Origin: Fragum whitleyi | Taxonomy: Eukaryota > Mollusca > Bivalvia > Cardiida > Cardiidae | Reading direction: 5' to 3' | Assembly (NCBI GenBank): GCA_948146395.1 | Contig: OX411543.1 | Coordinates: forward strand, 51,254,017-51,318,016 | DNA: 64,000 nucleotides | In this document: piece by piece, positions 12,201 through 24,200 of the stretch | Position numbering within the stretch: the first letter of the stretch is position 1 | Layout: each line of letters begins with the position of its first letter | Notes under the pieces: model-generated | Database searches by the model: none | What the model saw: the letters and a program-made list of their open reading frames with translations, nothing else | Told to the model about the DNA's origin: nothing | Position numbers and translations under genes: made by a program

Positions 12201-15200
12201 CTGTCAAAGTTCTAGAGAACATAGGAAGGTCATTAGATTCATTGCTTAGTTGTACAGTTTACTCCATTTATTTAAGAGATGAAGATAGTATTTATTGGTC
12301 TCATGGAGGTATGAAACTAAAAACCCAATCATGCGGTATAGATACATGAAGTTTAGTTTCATTCCTCAATAATATCAAAAAAATAATCTCTTCTAATAAT
12401 ACAGTATCAAAAAGCAAAAATGTATAGATTTGTTGAAAAAAATGGGACTATTTTTCGCAGATGCTTACAAAATAGCTGCCTACTCAAAATTGTTTTGACT
12501 GATAAATAAAATTGATTTTTCATCCAATCGGAATGCCCAAATTTCTATCGACGGAACAAAATTAAATTATATGACACATTGTCTGTTCTAGGATTCGAAA
12601 AGTAGGGGCAAATTTTGTTTAAAATCGTCAACTTTCCAAAGAAAAAGTAGACTCTTATTCTTTCTCTATGTAAAAAATATCCCCGTCAACTTCCAAAACA
12701 GAGGGGGGGGGGGGTGATTTTTCATACATGTATGTACAAAATCCCCCCCCCCCCCTCCTAGAATGAGGGTCCTCTGTATGAAATACATAGCTTACAACAA
12801 AACTATTTTTATTGTCTAGACAGTGTATATTTCAAAGGACTGTCATTGATAGTATTAGTTACATATCCAGATTGATAGAGGTGAATCGTTTGTTTCAGTG
12901 TAACAGACCAATCCATATATCTTTCATTGTGTGAACAACAAAGGCTTAAATGTATCAAGTGGCTAAGCCACAAGTGAATTAATAGCTGTTGTTCACAATA
13001 TGAAAAATGTTTGATCTTGCGCTAAGAGCAAGGGATAATTCTTCTCATATGCTAAAATGGATGAAATGTGAAAAAAATCAGGATATCAGAAATTCAATCC
13101 TGAGTTTGTTTCATGTATTACTTTTGGAGGTCATCTCAGCAGGGCCCATTTACTAATTGATGTCCTTCCAAGCAATAACATGCAAAATGACATGCTTATG
13201 ATAATTTCACTGCATAGGCACCCATAGACGGTGCTCTTGTTGCTCTTTATATGGTGACAATAGCCTGTTTGTTTAATGAAAATTTGGTATATAGTATGTT
13301 ACTACAACAACTTTTTATTCAAAACCACATGTGGTATAAAAATACAATATGGTTACAGAAGACAAGATCAAACAGTTATGATTGGATCAAGATAAGATAA
13401 ATGAAGGAAAAATGGTTATTTATCTAGAACCAAGTAGATCTAATAGGAAACCAGATAATTATTAAGTAAATTTATTTGTGTATTTATTTTATTACAGTAT
13501 ATCTTTGGCAAAATTGAGTTCCCCAACTAGCTTTGAAAGAGACACAAATAGACAGGTAAAGTTCTGATATATAATTAAGCTGTAGTCACATCTTTAATTT
13601 CTTGGCAATGTTCTTCAAACATTTCAATCACTCAGATTTCTAGTGTGTTTTGTGTGCGTTTATGATATTTCTAGTGATTATATAACGCTTGAGAGTAGTG
13701 TAATAACTACCTATCAAGATTCGTCAGAAAAAAGTACATGTTTACACACATGCCTACAGCCCCCAAGGAACAGTTTTTCCAGCATAATCTCCGCTGATTT
13801 ATACATTAAAAAGGGTTAAACACAATTCGTAAGTGCCATGATACAATGTTTTCTCAAATGCTGGTAAGAATGCAAAGGTGTGGTAACTAGCTTTACAAGC
13901 CCCTTCCCCAATTGTTATAAGCAGTTTGCTTTTAATTCTAATGTAATAGGCCTTGAATCATCTTTGAATTGTAAAAGAAAAGCTCAGGCATATTTGTGAT
14001 TTACAGACAAATTTTGTTCAACTTTTTTTTGCAGTGTCAAAGTGGCATTTGAAGTAATTCTAGCTCAAGCAATTAGATCTACATGATAAAAATTTTCTTT
14101 CTGTGTTAAAAGTGAAGGTAGGCCTATTCACCTCAAAATTTCCAAAACTAAATCCTCTTTCACTTTGATTTCATTGAAATGTTTTAATCAGACTATTCTA
14201 AAAAAGTTTGAATTTACGAAATTCAATCATAGAAAATTTTTGACTCCAGAATACTATCAACACAATCTTCACTAGATATTTTTCAAAAATATATGCCTTT
14301 GCACAACTCTTAACTTAACACTTTTCTCTTTTTTTTGCGGGAAACATAGCTTGGTTCAAATTGCAAGGGGTTGTAGACAATCATGAAAAGTTGTTTCATT
14401 TAAAAAAAGGAAGATCCTATTTGATAAAAAATGTTGTAGGAAAAAGAGAGATATTGACTGCAATTTCTTTTTATTTCAAAAATAATTTCACCAGAAGGTA
14501 CAATACTGGGATTGTGAGTGGTCCGGTAACATGAATGGTGAGATTGTACTAATCTATTGATAAAAGTCAACACTTGAGGCTTAGTGTACAAAGATCAGGT
14601 TCAGCAGTCTACTCCATATTACAAGTTCATTTGTATACATGAACCGTTTTTCTTTTTCTGTTTATTTGAAGCAGTCAATGGTTCAAAAGCAGATGTCCTA
14701 TGACCCACAAGATGTTAGACAGTTTTCAGCATTTCTACTAGAAAATATTGGCCTATTGACAAGATGTGGATACTTTAGGGTGGTCCAGTCTATAGCAGAA
14801 ATTGTTAAAACATTCCCTGATGTCTCTCCTATGGTAAATAAAATGATTTTTTTGGTGGACGTTTACGTTCACCAGTGTTAATACCACGTTTGAACAATCC
14901 TGTCAGCTGTTAATAGGTTTTCAAAACAGTAGTACTCATTAAGATTCAATTTACTCTTTTTGAAGAATTGTAACCGTCTGACAACTATGCATTTCAAAAA
15001 TGGAGTGAAACAAGGAATCTACATAACTTGTTGCAACCTCAAAGACATCTTTAAGTGTGAAATCATATTCAATTCTGAGATCGGGTGAATTTTTTGCTTG
15101 CGTAGAACTACTTTTTTGACAGAGTGAGTAATATGCCCCTTATTTCCAATTGGTCAATGGGAGGTCACTCATGGAATGAAATTACTGGAATGGCAACCTC

Positions 15201-18200
15201 CCCTGACACTACTAATGTATATAAAACAAAGGCAAATTAATGGGAATATCGGTATACACATGAATACGGATACAGTCGGAGCAGGTAAAGTAAAGCATTC
15301 AGGCCATGCGATTAAGGTTTATGCAAAGGGGTTTTACTTTACATTTCATCACACGAAAGCCAAACTCGAGATGAGTGTCTGCAATTTTTTACGCGTTTAT
15401 ATGAACACTTAACCTTTCTTTTCTTTGAGAATGAAAATCGTGGAACAATCAATTAATATCCTTTTATAGAATTTTTATCTCCACTGGCCGAAGGCCACTG
15501 GGGCTATTGTCATGGCGTTGTGTCCGTCTTCCGTTCGTGCGTCCGGTCGTAAACTTTTTCTTTAAAAATCTCCTCCTCAGAAACAACTGGATGAATTTCA
15601 ATCAAACTTCACAGGAATGATCCTAGGGTGATCCTCTTTCAAAGTTGTTCAAGAAATTTAGATCCAATGACAAACATGGATTTAATGGGCGTGGCTTATT
15701 TCCAAATATGGTTAAAAGTCGGTTTTCTCAGATTCTAATTGATGGATACCAATTAAATTTTACATGAATGATCCTTGAGTGGCCTTTTATCAGAATATAA
15801 AAAATTATTGTGATCGGTTGAAAAATATGTATTTTATGGGCGGAGGTCATTTTTCTATAGGTTATTTAGTCGAAACTTTGAAAATCATTTTCTCAGAATG
15901 TAACTGATAGATGTCAACCAAATTTCACTCGAATGGTCCTTTACTGATCCTTTATCAGGCTACCAGAAATTATTGTGATCAGATGAAAAGTAATTATTTT
16001 AATGGGCGTGATAGTTCCTATATTCAAAGGCAAGGGTGATAAAAATGATACTAACAATTATAGAGGCATAACTCTTATTAATATCTTGTCAAAGATCTTT
16101 TCTCATGTTTTATTAAATAGAATTAACAAATGGACTGAAAAGCATTCTAAGATAACTCAAGAACAATTTGGATTCCAAAAAGGAAAATCGACTGTAGATT
16201 GTATTTTTTCCTTACACGGTATTGTTTCAAAATTATTATATTCAAACAAAAAATTATACTGTGTATTTATAGATTTCGAAAAAGCTTTCGATAAAATAGA
16301 TAGAAATATACTTTGGTTTAAACTGTCACAAGAAGGAATCTCTACTAAAATTGTGAACGTTTTAAGATCAATGTATAAAGAGGTAAAATCTTGTATCCGA
16401 TTTGAAGAAAACATGTCGCAGTTCATCAATTCATCAAGCGGTCTGAAGCAAGGTGATCCGATGTCACCTTTATTGTTCATGCTGTTCATTAATGATCTAT
16501 CAAACAGTATAGACCAAGAAACTAATGATATATTTACTTTGGATGACGTAAAACTGTTTATCTTGTTATACGCAGATGACGCTTGCCTTTTTGCACTGAG
16601 TCATGAGATGCTACAGTCATTATTGAATAAAGTTAGCGATTATTGCGATTCGTTTGGTCTTAAAATTAACGTGGGTAAGACAAAGTTTATGGTTTTTGAA
16701 AATAGAGAATCTTATGCTCCCGATATACTTTTGAAAGGAGAACGACTGGAAAATGTTTCATCCTTCTGTTACCTTGGTATTATTTTATATAAGAACGGTA
16801 ATTGGGCTCGTACCCAAAAACATATCTCGGATATGCATCTTTTTCACTACATAAACTGTATGGCATTTTCCAAAATGTTGTCTTACCAATCCATACTAAA
16901 TGTAAATTATTTGACTCCCTCGTGGGATCAGTGCTTAATTATGCTGGAGCCGTATGGGGATTTCATAACGCTAAAGACGTAGAATCTATTCATACAAAGT
17001 TTTGTCGCCATGTCCTCTGTGTTAGAAAATCAACATGTTTGGAAGGTTTATATGGGGAATTAGGCTGTTTCCCTTTGAGCGTTTATAGAAAACTGATTAT
17101 CATCAAATACTGGATAAATCTTCTTTCCCAAAAAGATTCACTACAATTCAAAATTTTTAACATGTTAAAACGAGACTGCGACGCGAATATCTCATATCGA
17201 AAACGTAATTGGGCATATTTAGTAAAGACAGAGCTTGATAATTTAGGACTATCTTATTTATGGATTAATCAATTTACCACATCGATTCAATATGAATTTA
17301 TCAAACAACGCATCCTTGATAATTATAAACAGTCGTGGTTTGCTTCAATTAATAATTCTAGCCGTCTCCAATTTTATGGAGAAATCAAATTCGACTACGA
17401 AATAGAACCTTACCTTTCTCATATATCTATTCCTAAATATAGAATTATCTATACACAGTATAGAATATCGAGCCATTCTTTGGCAATCGAAACAGGTAGA
17501 CACTTGGATATAGTATCGAACGAACGAATCTGTATGTTATGTAATATGAAAACTGTAGAATCAGAATACCATTTTATTCTAGTATGCCCGGCTTTTAGGA
17601 ATCTTAGGTTGAAATTGCTTCCCGTGTTCTACTGCCGATGGCCATCATACACCAAATTTTTATCTTTGATGAGATCGAACTCTTGCGTGTTACAAAATAA
17701 ATTAAGCAAATATCTTTACGAAGCGACAAAATTGAGGAACTCGTCTATACACTGAAGTTATTGAGATTTGCTGGCTATTTTTTATAAATGCAATTATCAA
17801 TTAAGATTAAGAGTAAATAATACATGTTGTAAAATAAATATCATGTACGTTATATCAAATTATAACAACAATATTAAAAATAATTCATACTCATGGATGA
17901 AATAGTGTTGAACTGTTGTTGGTGTTCATACGCAGAAGGATGAGCACCTGCAACAGCTCGACACTAGCATACTAGCACATATTCATCGTTAACAGTAAAT
18001 GCATTTCTTACTACACATGTTAATGTATTAGACGAATGATCATCCAAGTTTTTCCTAAAAAAAAAAGCGTATAGTTCAATATTGTTGCGAGGGTCTACGC
18101 AGTGTGTTTACACTAATGCGCATTTCAATTACAACAGATTTTAACTTCAATTGTCTGCCCTGTTTGAATCTTGTGTGACTATAAGTATAGGATTAATCGA

Positions 18201-21200
18201 AGTTTACCTCCTGGTAAATTTGTTTGTATTTAATATGGAACCACCAACATTTATGATGTTAAGCTTATTTGGCATAAAACATGTATGTGTTAAATTAGCC
18301 AATAAAATTATGTTATGTTATGTTATGTTATGTTATTTAGTGGAAACTTTGAAAATCATTTTCTCAGAATGTAACTGATGGTTTTCAACCAAATTTCACC
18401 AGAATTATCTTTTTGAGTAATCCTTTATGAGTCTACCAGAAATACTGTGATCGGATGAAAAATATGTATTTTATGGGCAGAGGTAATTTCTCAATATGTT
18501 ATTTTGTGTAATCTTTGAAAATCATTTTCTCAGAATGTTATAGGTGGAGATCAATCAGACTTCATTGGTATGATCCTTGGGCGACCCTTTATCATGTAGT
18601 CAAAATTATTGTCATTGGATGAAATATATGTTGTTTTTTTTTAGCGGAGGTCTTTTCTCTATATGTTATATAGTGGAAACTCTGAAAATCATTTTCAACA
18701 TCAGAAGAATCCAAAATATCTAAAAATCTAGTCATAACTTTTCTTTAACAAGAATTTCAATCCTGTGGAGCGACCAAAGCCATTCATAGCTTTCTAGTTT
18801 AAGCAGATAACACCATAATTTTTGATAATGAGATTACGGAGAACTTATTAGCATTACAAAATAAGAATAATAACCTAGATCAACTAATTGTCATATCTTT
18901 ACTTTTATAACAAATGGATAGATGAATCACTGTTTAAACTATACCGGGAATAATTCCAAAAGTTATCGAAATCTTATAATTACAGGACTTTGTTGACGAT
19001 CGACGATATATGTTGAGAAACGTATATCTGAAGCAAGATGCAATCAGGTCATTTTCCTTTTATCCTAATTTTACATGTAAAATTTATCTTTTCTTCACAA
19101 ATGGAGGAATCACTCTAGTATGCCAACAGAAACGTCCACCATCAGTACTTTCAGTGCTTTGATTTTTACAATGGAGGCAGCTCTTATAGTGCAGAGCTAC
19201 ATATAATAGGGGGTAAAGCCAGTCCATAACCTTTATTTCTCCATTAAACTGTATGTTGTGGGTACTCATCTGAATCATCTTGAGACAAATCCGATGAGTA
19301 CCCACAACATAGGATTTGTTTAAGTATAGTTAAAATTAGTCTTATTTGAAATCCAAACTACCCCCTCTATCTGTAGTTCTGATTAATGTAGTTGGAAGTG
19401 AGTGGGACTATCATTTCAAGTGTCCAAGGTTCAATCCAAGATTTGGGCACACATTGTTTCCTGCATTTGTGTCCCACCATCCAAGAGATAATTGTAAAAC
19501 TATGCTTGAGGCTTGGAAAGGATATAATAGTAGTACTGGTGAAAGAAATACAAGGAATCTATTGTTAGTTACCTGAGCTCCTGTAATTTGACTGAAAAAA
19601 GAATGAAAATTAATGCTTGTCTTATGAAATAATACTAGCAGATTTAAAATCTGTAAGGATATATTAAGCCTTTTTGTCATCATAAAACTGATGGAGTATT
19701 TCTTAGATGTAGATAAGTCTGCTATCTGGCAAAGGGTTATAAATTCCCATTTGATATGACAGTTTCTTGTCCTTTGTATGACCATTTCCATGTATATTTC
19801 AGGTGTTTAAACCACTAATGTTACACCAGATGTCAACAGTTAGTTGTGTCTTATTTCAAACTATCATGTACTTACAGGTGAGGCAGTAATGTAACTTGTT
19901 ACTCGAGCTTTATAACACATTTACCTCTAACCCTTTTCTTGTTTTTTTCTTATTTTTGACTGGTACATATTGTAACAGGCTGCAGACTACAATGAATACT
20001 TGAAGCAATTTAGGGGAAAAAATATAATGTGGTCCAAATTATTGAGGGAAAAGAAGAAATTGCTGGTTCCAAGCAATTTCTTCTTTTTCCACAATGTTTT
20101 AACATTTACAAAATCACTTGGAAGAAAAATCCAGGTTTTTTTTACAGAAAAAGAGATTTATTATAAATTCTTCTGAGTTATGTTATGTCATCGATTTTAT
20201 ATAACTGTTAATGAAAGGTGAATTGGGATTGATCAAAATTAATGAGTATTCTCAGAGCTACAGTGTATTTGTATCTTGTTTGTCTATCTTGTCAAACAAA
20301 ATGGACTATCATTTATAACATTAAGAAAACACAGAAATTCGGGATAAATGTTCTCCCTCAGAGCTTCAGATGGTGGGCATATTATGGATTTCAAGCAAAA
20401 TAATTTCATCAATACTTGCATAAATCCTATTTTGTGGGTACTTATTGGAATTGTCTCTTCAAGAGGACTCATATTGGTACCCACAACATAGGGTTTAAAT
20501 GACAAATGAAGATTTTAGACCAGAAATACTCCTTCTTATCTGCACCTCTATCTCCATTTAGCAAACATGTTTATTAAATGACCGTTATCAAAATCCCTTT
20601 CTTTAAACCAAGATATCTAAGAAAGTAGGTAAAGTTGGTCCAAAAATTATCAAAAATGAGTAATTTGTTAAAACTCACTAGAATCATCTTAATGAAAAGA
20701 CTCTGTTGAGATTTAACAACATAAGATTATTGAGTTTATCTCAATAATATGCATATTCAATCAAAAAGTATGTGTCTTATTTGTAAACAAAAGGTGAATT
20801 AAGTGGCAATTTTCTTTAACGACCTCTTTTTGAAGGTCCCGTTAGCGGTCGCTTAAAGCAAAGTTTTACTGTACTTTGGAAATTCCTTTGGCAGAGGGTA
20901 AAGACAAATATAAGTCTGCATTTTTGTGCAGCTCAATCTTATTCTATACCACCTGATGTTCTTTTTAAGACAGAAATGTTTAACATACTAAGAAAATAAT
21001 CACTGACCCTCAAGTAATGCGAACAGTACTTTCAGGACTATATTATTACCTCAATTTTTACCAAGGTTTTTATTCAGGATGACAAAAGTTAAAGGCTAGG
21101 AACCTTTTGATGTATCAATAAACCTTTTCTGTAGGTACCCTGAATATTTCAGAGGGAAATGTAATTTTATACTTGAAAAAAAAACATATATCTTGTGAAA

Positions 21201-24200
21201 GCAAGAACACTGCCAAAGTCCAGTGGGGCTATGAATATGGCCTTGTGTCTATCATGGGTGTATCTGTCTGTCTGTCTGTGAGCCTGTCTGTTAACTTTTT
21301 TCACATCTTCTCTGAAAACCTTGGCAGTATTTAAACCAATATAAGCAATCCTTGGGACATGTTCTTTCAGATTTGTATGTTACATTCTGATTGGACTGAT
21401 AACGTGTTCTAAGGGCTATTATATCACCAAAAAAATGGTCCCATATGATGTAATTTAACAAATATCTTCTTTTCTGAAACAACTGATCAGAATTCAACAA
21501 ATTTTCATGCCACACCAAAAAAATGATGGGACATGCTCTCTCACATTTTTTGGTTAAACTCTGATTGGAATGATAACAAAGGCTCTACAGGTTGTTGCAT
21601 CTCAGAAAAATGGTCCCACATGATGAAATATGTTTAACCCTTTCCTGTTTTACAAAATTTTGGACCTGCCCAAATTCAAAGGTTTTTTGCAGACAAAAAT
21701 TGAAAGTGGATTTAATTTGAAAAATAACGATTGAGTAGGGTAGAAAATAGTGTGGATAAAGAAGAAATTGCTTGTCACAGGCAATTTCTTCTTTTTTCAC
21801 AATGTTTTCTCAATCATAAAATCACAGACACGTAAAAAGCAGGGATTAAGAAGCAAAGGGTCAAAAAATAATCTACTTTTCAGAAACTATTTGGCTGGAT
21901 TAAAACAAACTTTAGAAGATTTATGCTTAGGGAATGCTCTCTTAGATTTTTTTGTTGAATTTGTGTCTAATTGGTAACATGGACTCTACATGTACAGGCT
22001 ATTGCATCATTGAATAACAGTCCCTTATGATGGAATGAAAAAAAAAATCTACAGTAAAACTTGTGTTAAGCCACCACTTAAGAGACCACCATAAAGCGGT
22101 CGTTTAAGGGAATGGTCGCATAATATGAAAAATTAAGATAAATGTGACAGTTCATTTTGATAACATTTAAAGATTGTCGGTCAAGTCGTATTGAATCTTA
22201 TGATGTTCGAACCCATTAGAATCGTCTTTTTGAGACGATTCTAATGGGTTCCAACAACATAAGATTCAACAATAACCAACTATTTGTTAAGAATGTCCTC
22301 TTTATCAGAGATTTTGCTTACGTTGAAGGAACTTTTTATGGTGGTCGCTTAATAAAATCGATCACTAAATAGACATGGTGGCTCGAGCAATATCGACTGT
22401 ACTTTGAAACTCTGTGTCTGAATAAACAAAACTTCACAAGAATGACCCTTGGAACTTTCTCAGCTTCAGGAGGTCTTTGTGATGCATCATTTCATACTTT
22501 CACAACTTCTACATTTATTTACCCATTGGGCACATTAAAGCAGCTTTGAAATATTATTTCATATTATGGAAAAAGGGGCCTTGATGATTGATGATTTTCT
22601 ACTTACAAGTAGATTAAAATCTTCACAAAATACTTTTAATGCAATTTATTACCATAAATCTGCTAGGCCTTTAGTTCCAGTGGAGGGATACAGGTATTCT
22701 TGTTCTTGAATAACATCGTCCTTTTTTGTTTTTTCAGAGGGAATTTCAAGGTGAAATATTGACAGAAAAGGAGAGGTCAGAGTTTCTACATCGCCTCTGT
22801 ATTATGACTGATCATCCTTGTTTGACCCTTATGAATAAACTGTTAGTGAGTCACTGGGCAAAATTTTATTATCTGGTGAGCACTCTTAATAATGAATTAC
22901 CAAGGCATGAAAAAAACCATAAGAATTCACAGTCTTTAAGTAAATGGTCATTTAATTAGTCTAATTATTGAATAAATTATTCCTTTGGTAACCCTTTTTC
23001 AAAACCTGCTAATGACCCTTTTGTTAAGTAGAAAAGATTAGAATGTTTGCTTGAAAGGGCTAATCTGACATAGAAATTATTTTTGTTGAGATTTTTTTTT
23101 GACAGCAGTTGTCCTGTGACTATCACTTAGTTAAAACAATCTTCTCCAATATGACTGGTAAGTATGTTCTGTGACTGACCTTATCAAACCTGTATGGTAA
23201 ATTTTATTTGCATATAAATTTAGTGTAAATAGGTGTAGCAAGACAGATCTCATCGTTTTTTAGAGAAAACAAAATAATGAGATTACAGCTGAATACTCTT
23301 CCTCTCTAAGAAAATGAAATCACGGTGCTTGTATTTCAAATGATGTGCATTACCAAAAATATAAGAAATGAATTAATTTCTTTTATATTGATGATTTGCA
23401 AAAATTAAGCATAAGGTTTTATTTGTTAGTAGATGTCTGTTTTAAGCAGTGATTGACCAATTTGATAAATTTGGTGTTTTGTGAATGCAAATTCAATATT
23501 CCTTTTGATCTGAACTCTTGCCATAAATCATCAAAATTCCTCATCAAAATGTTCTTTGTAAAATGATGTCATCAAATCCATTTGGATGTTATTTTCACCT
23601 TAACACAATGGCCTTGCTATTTGCTCTAAGCTCAATTGCATTGATATCATTCTAGCATAATATCATCTATGTTATACCAAAAATATGAGGCTGCCGTCAA
23701 AGCTCAGTTGGTAGCATGTCTGACTGTCAATCTAGAGGTCCCAGGTTTGATTCCCCAATGGCGGCACTCATTCTTTACGACTATTTGTCTCTCACCAATG
23801 GGTTGATAATTGTAGACCTATGTCAGATAGCAGCTTGATGCTTGGAAAGGATGTGATGGTTGTATTGGTGCCCCAAAAAAGGAATCCATTGTAAGGTACT
23901 CCAGCCGCTGCAATATATCTGAAAAAATGTTGAAAGCGGCTATAAACTCCATTCAATCAATCGATTTATCAAAAAAAGGAATCCATTGTAAGGTGCTTCA
24001 GCCGCTGCAATATTACTGAAAAAAATGTTGAAAGCAGCGTTAAACTTTTTTCAATCAATCAATCAATAAAAAATATGAACAGGGTCATTTCACTTCTATG
24101 ACAAAGGTCATATTACAATCTAGCAGGGTTTAATTTGAAATCTAAAAAAGGGTCCAAAGGACTCAATCATTTGTATCTTAAGGGTCCTTTCTAAAATTTT

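Larger units (their letters stand above)
15473..18797 (+). mobile_element. CCACTGG-type element, copy 2, split by a retrotransposon
   Basis: 5' half 15473-16008 (TATCTCCACTGGCCGAAGG, CGTC stretch, about three core units), 3' half about 18330-18797 (core units, then TGTGGAGCGACC, hairpin and TTTCTAG|T). The break is inside the unit at TTTTAATGGGCG; about 15-20 bases of the unit are missing at the insertion point. Confidence 0.75.

Noticed and set aside
15176..15412. 78-codon frame
   Set aside because: No domain, splice site or repeat support; length expected by chance.
16157..16489. 110-codon minus-strand frame
   Set aside because: Antisense shadow of the reverse-transcriptase coding sequence.
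19411..19791. 126-codon minus-strand frame
   Set aside because: Overlaps a SINE copy, no recognisable domain and no splice support.
23690..23765. A tRNA gene
   Set aside because: A- and B-box-like words and acceptor-like ends are present, but the anticodon arm is poor and the sequence continues into a SINE body that recurs at 19385 and 40132.
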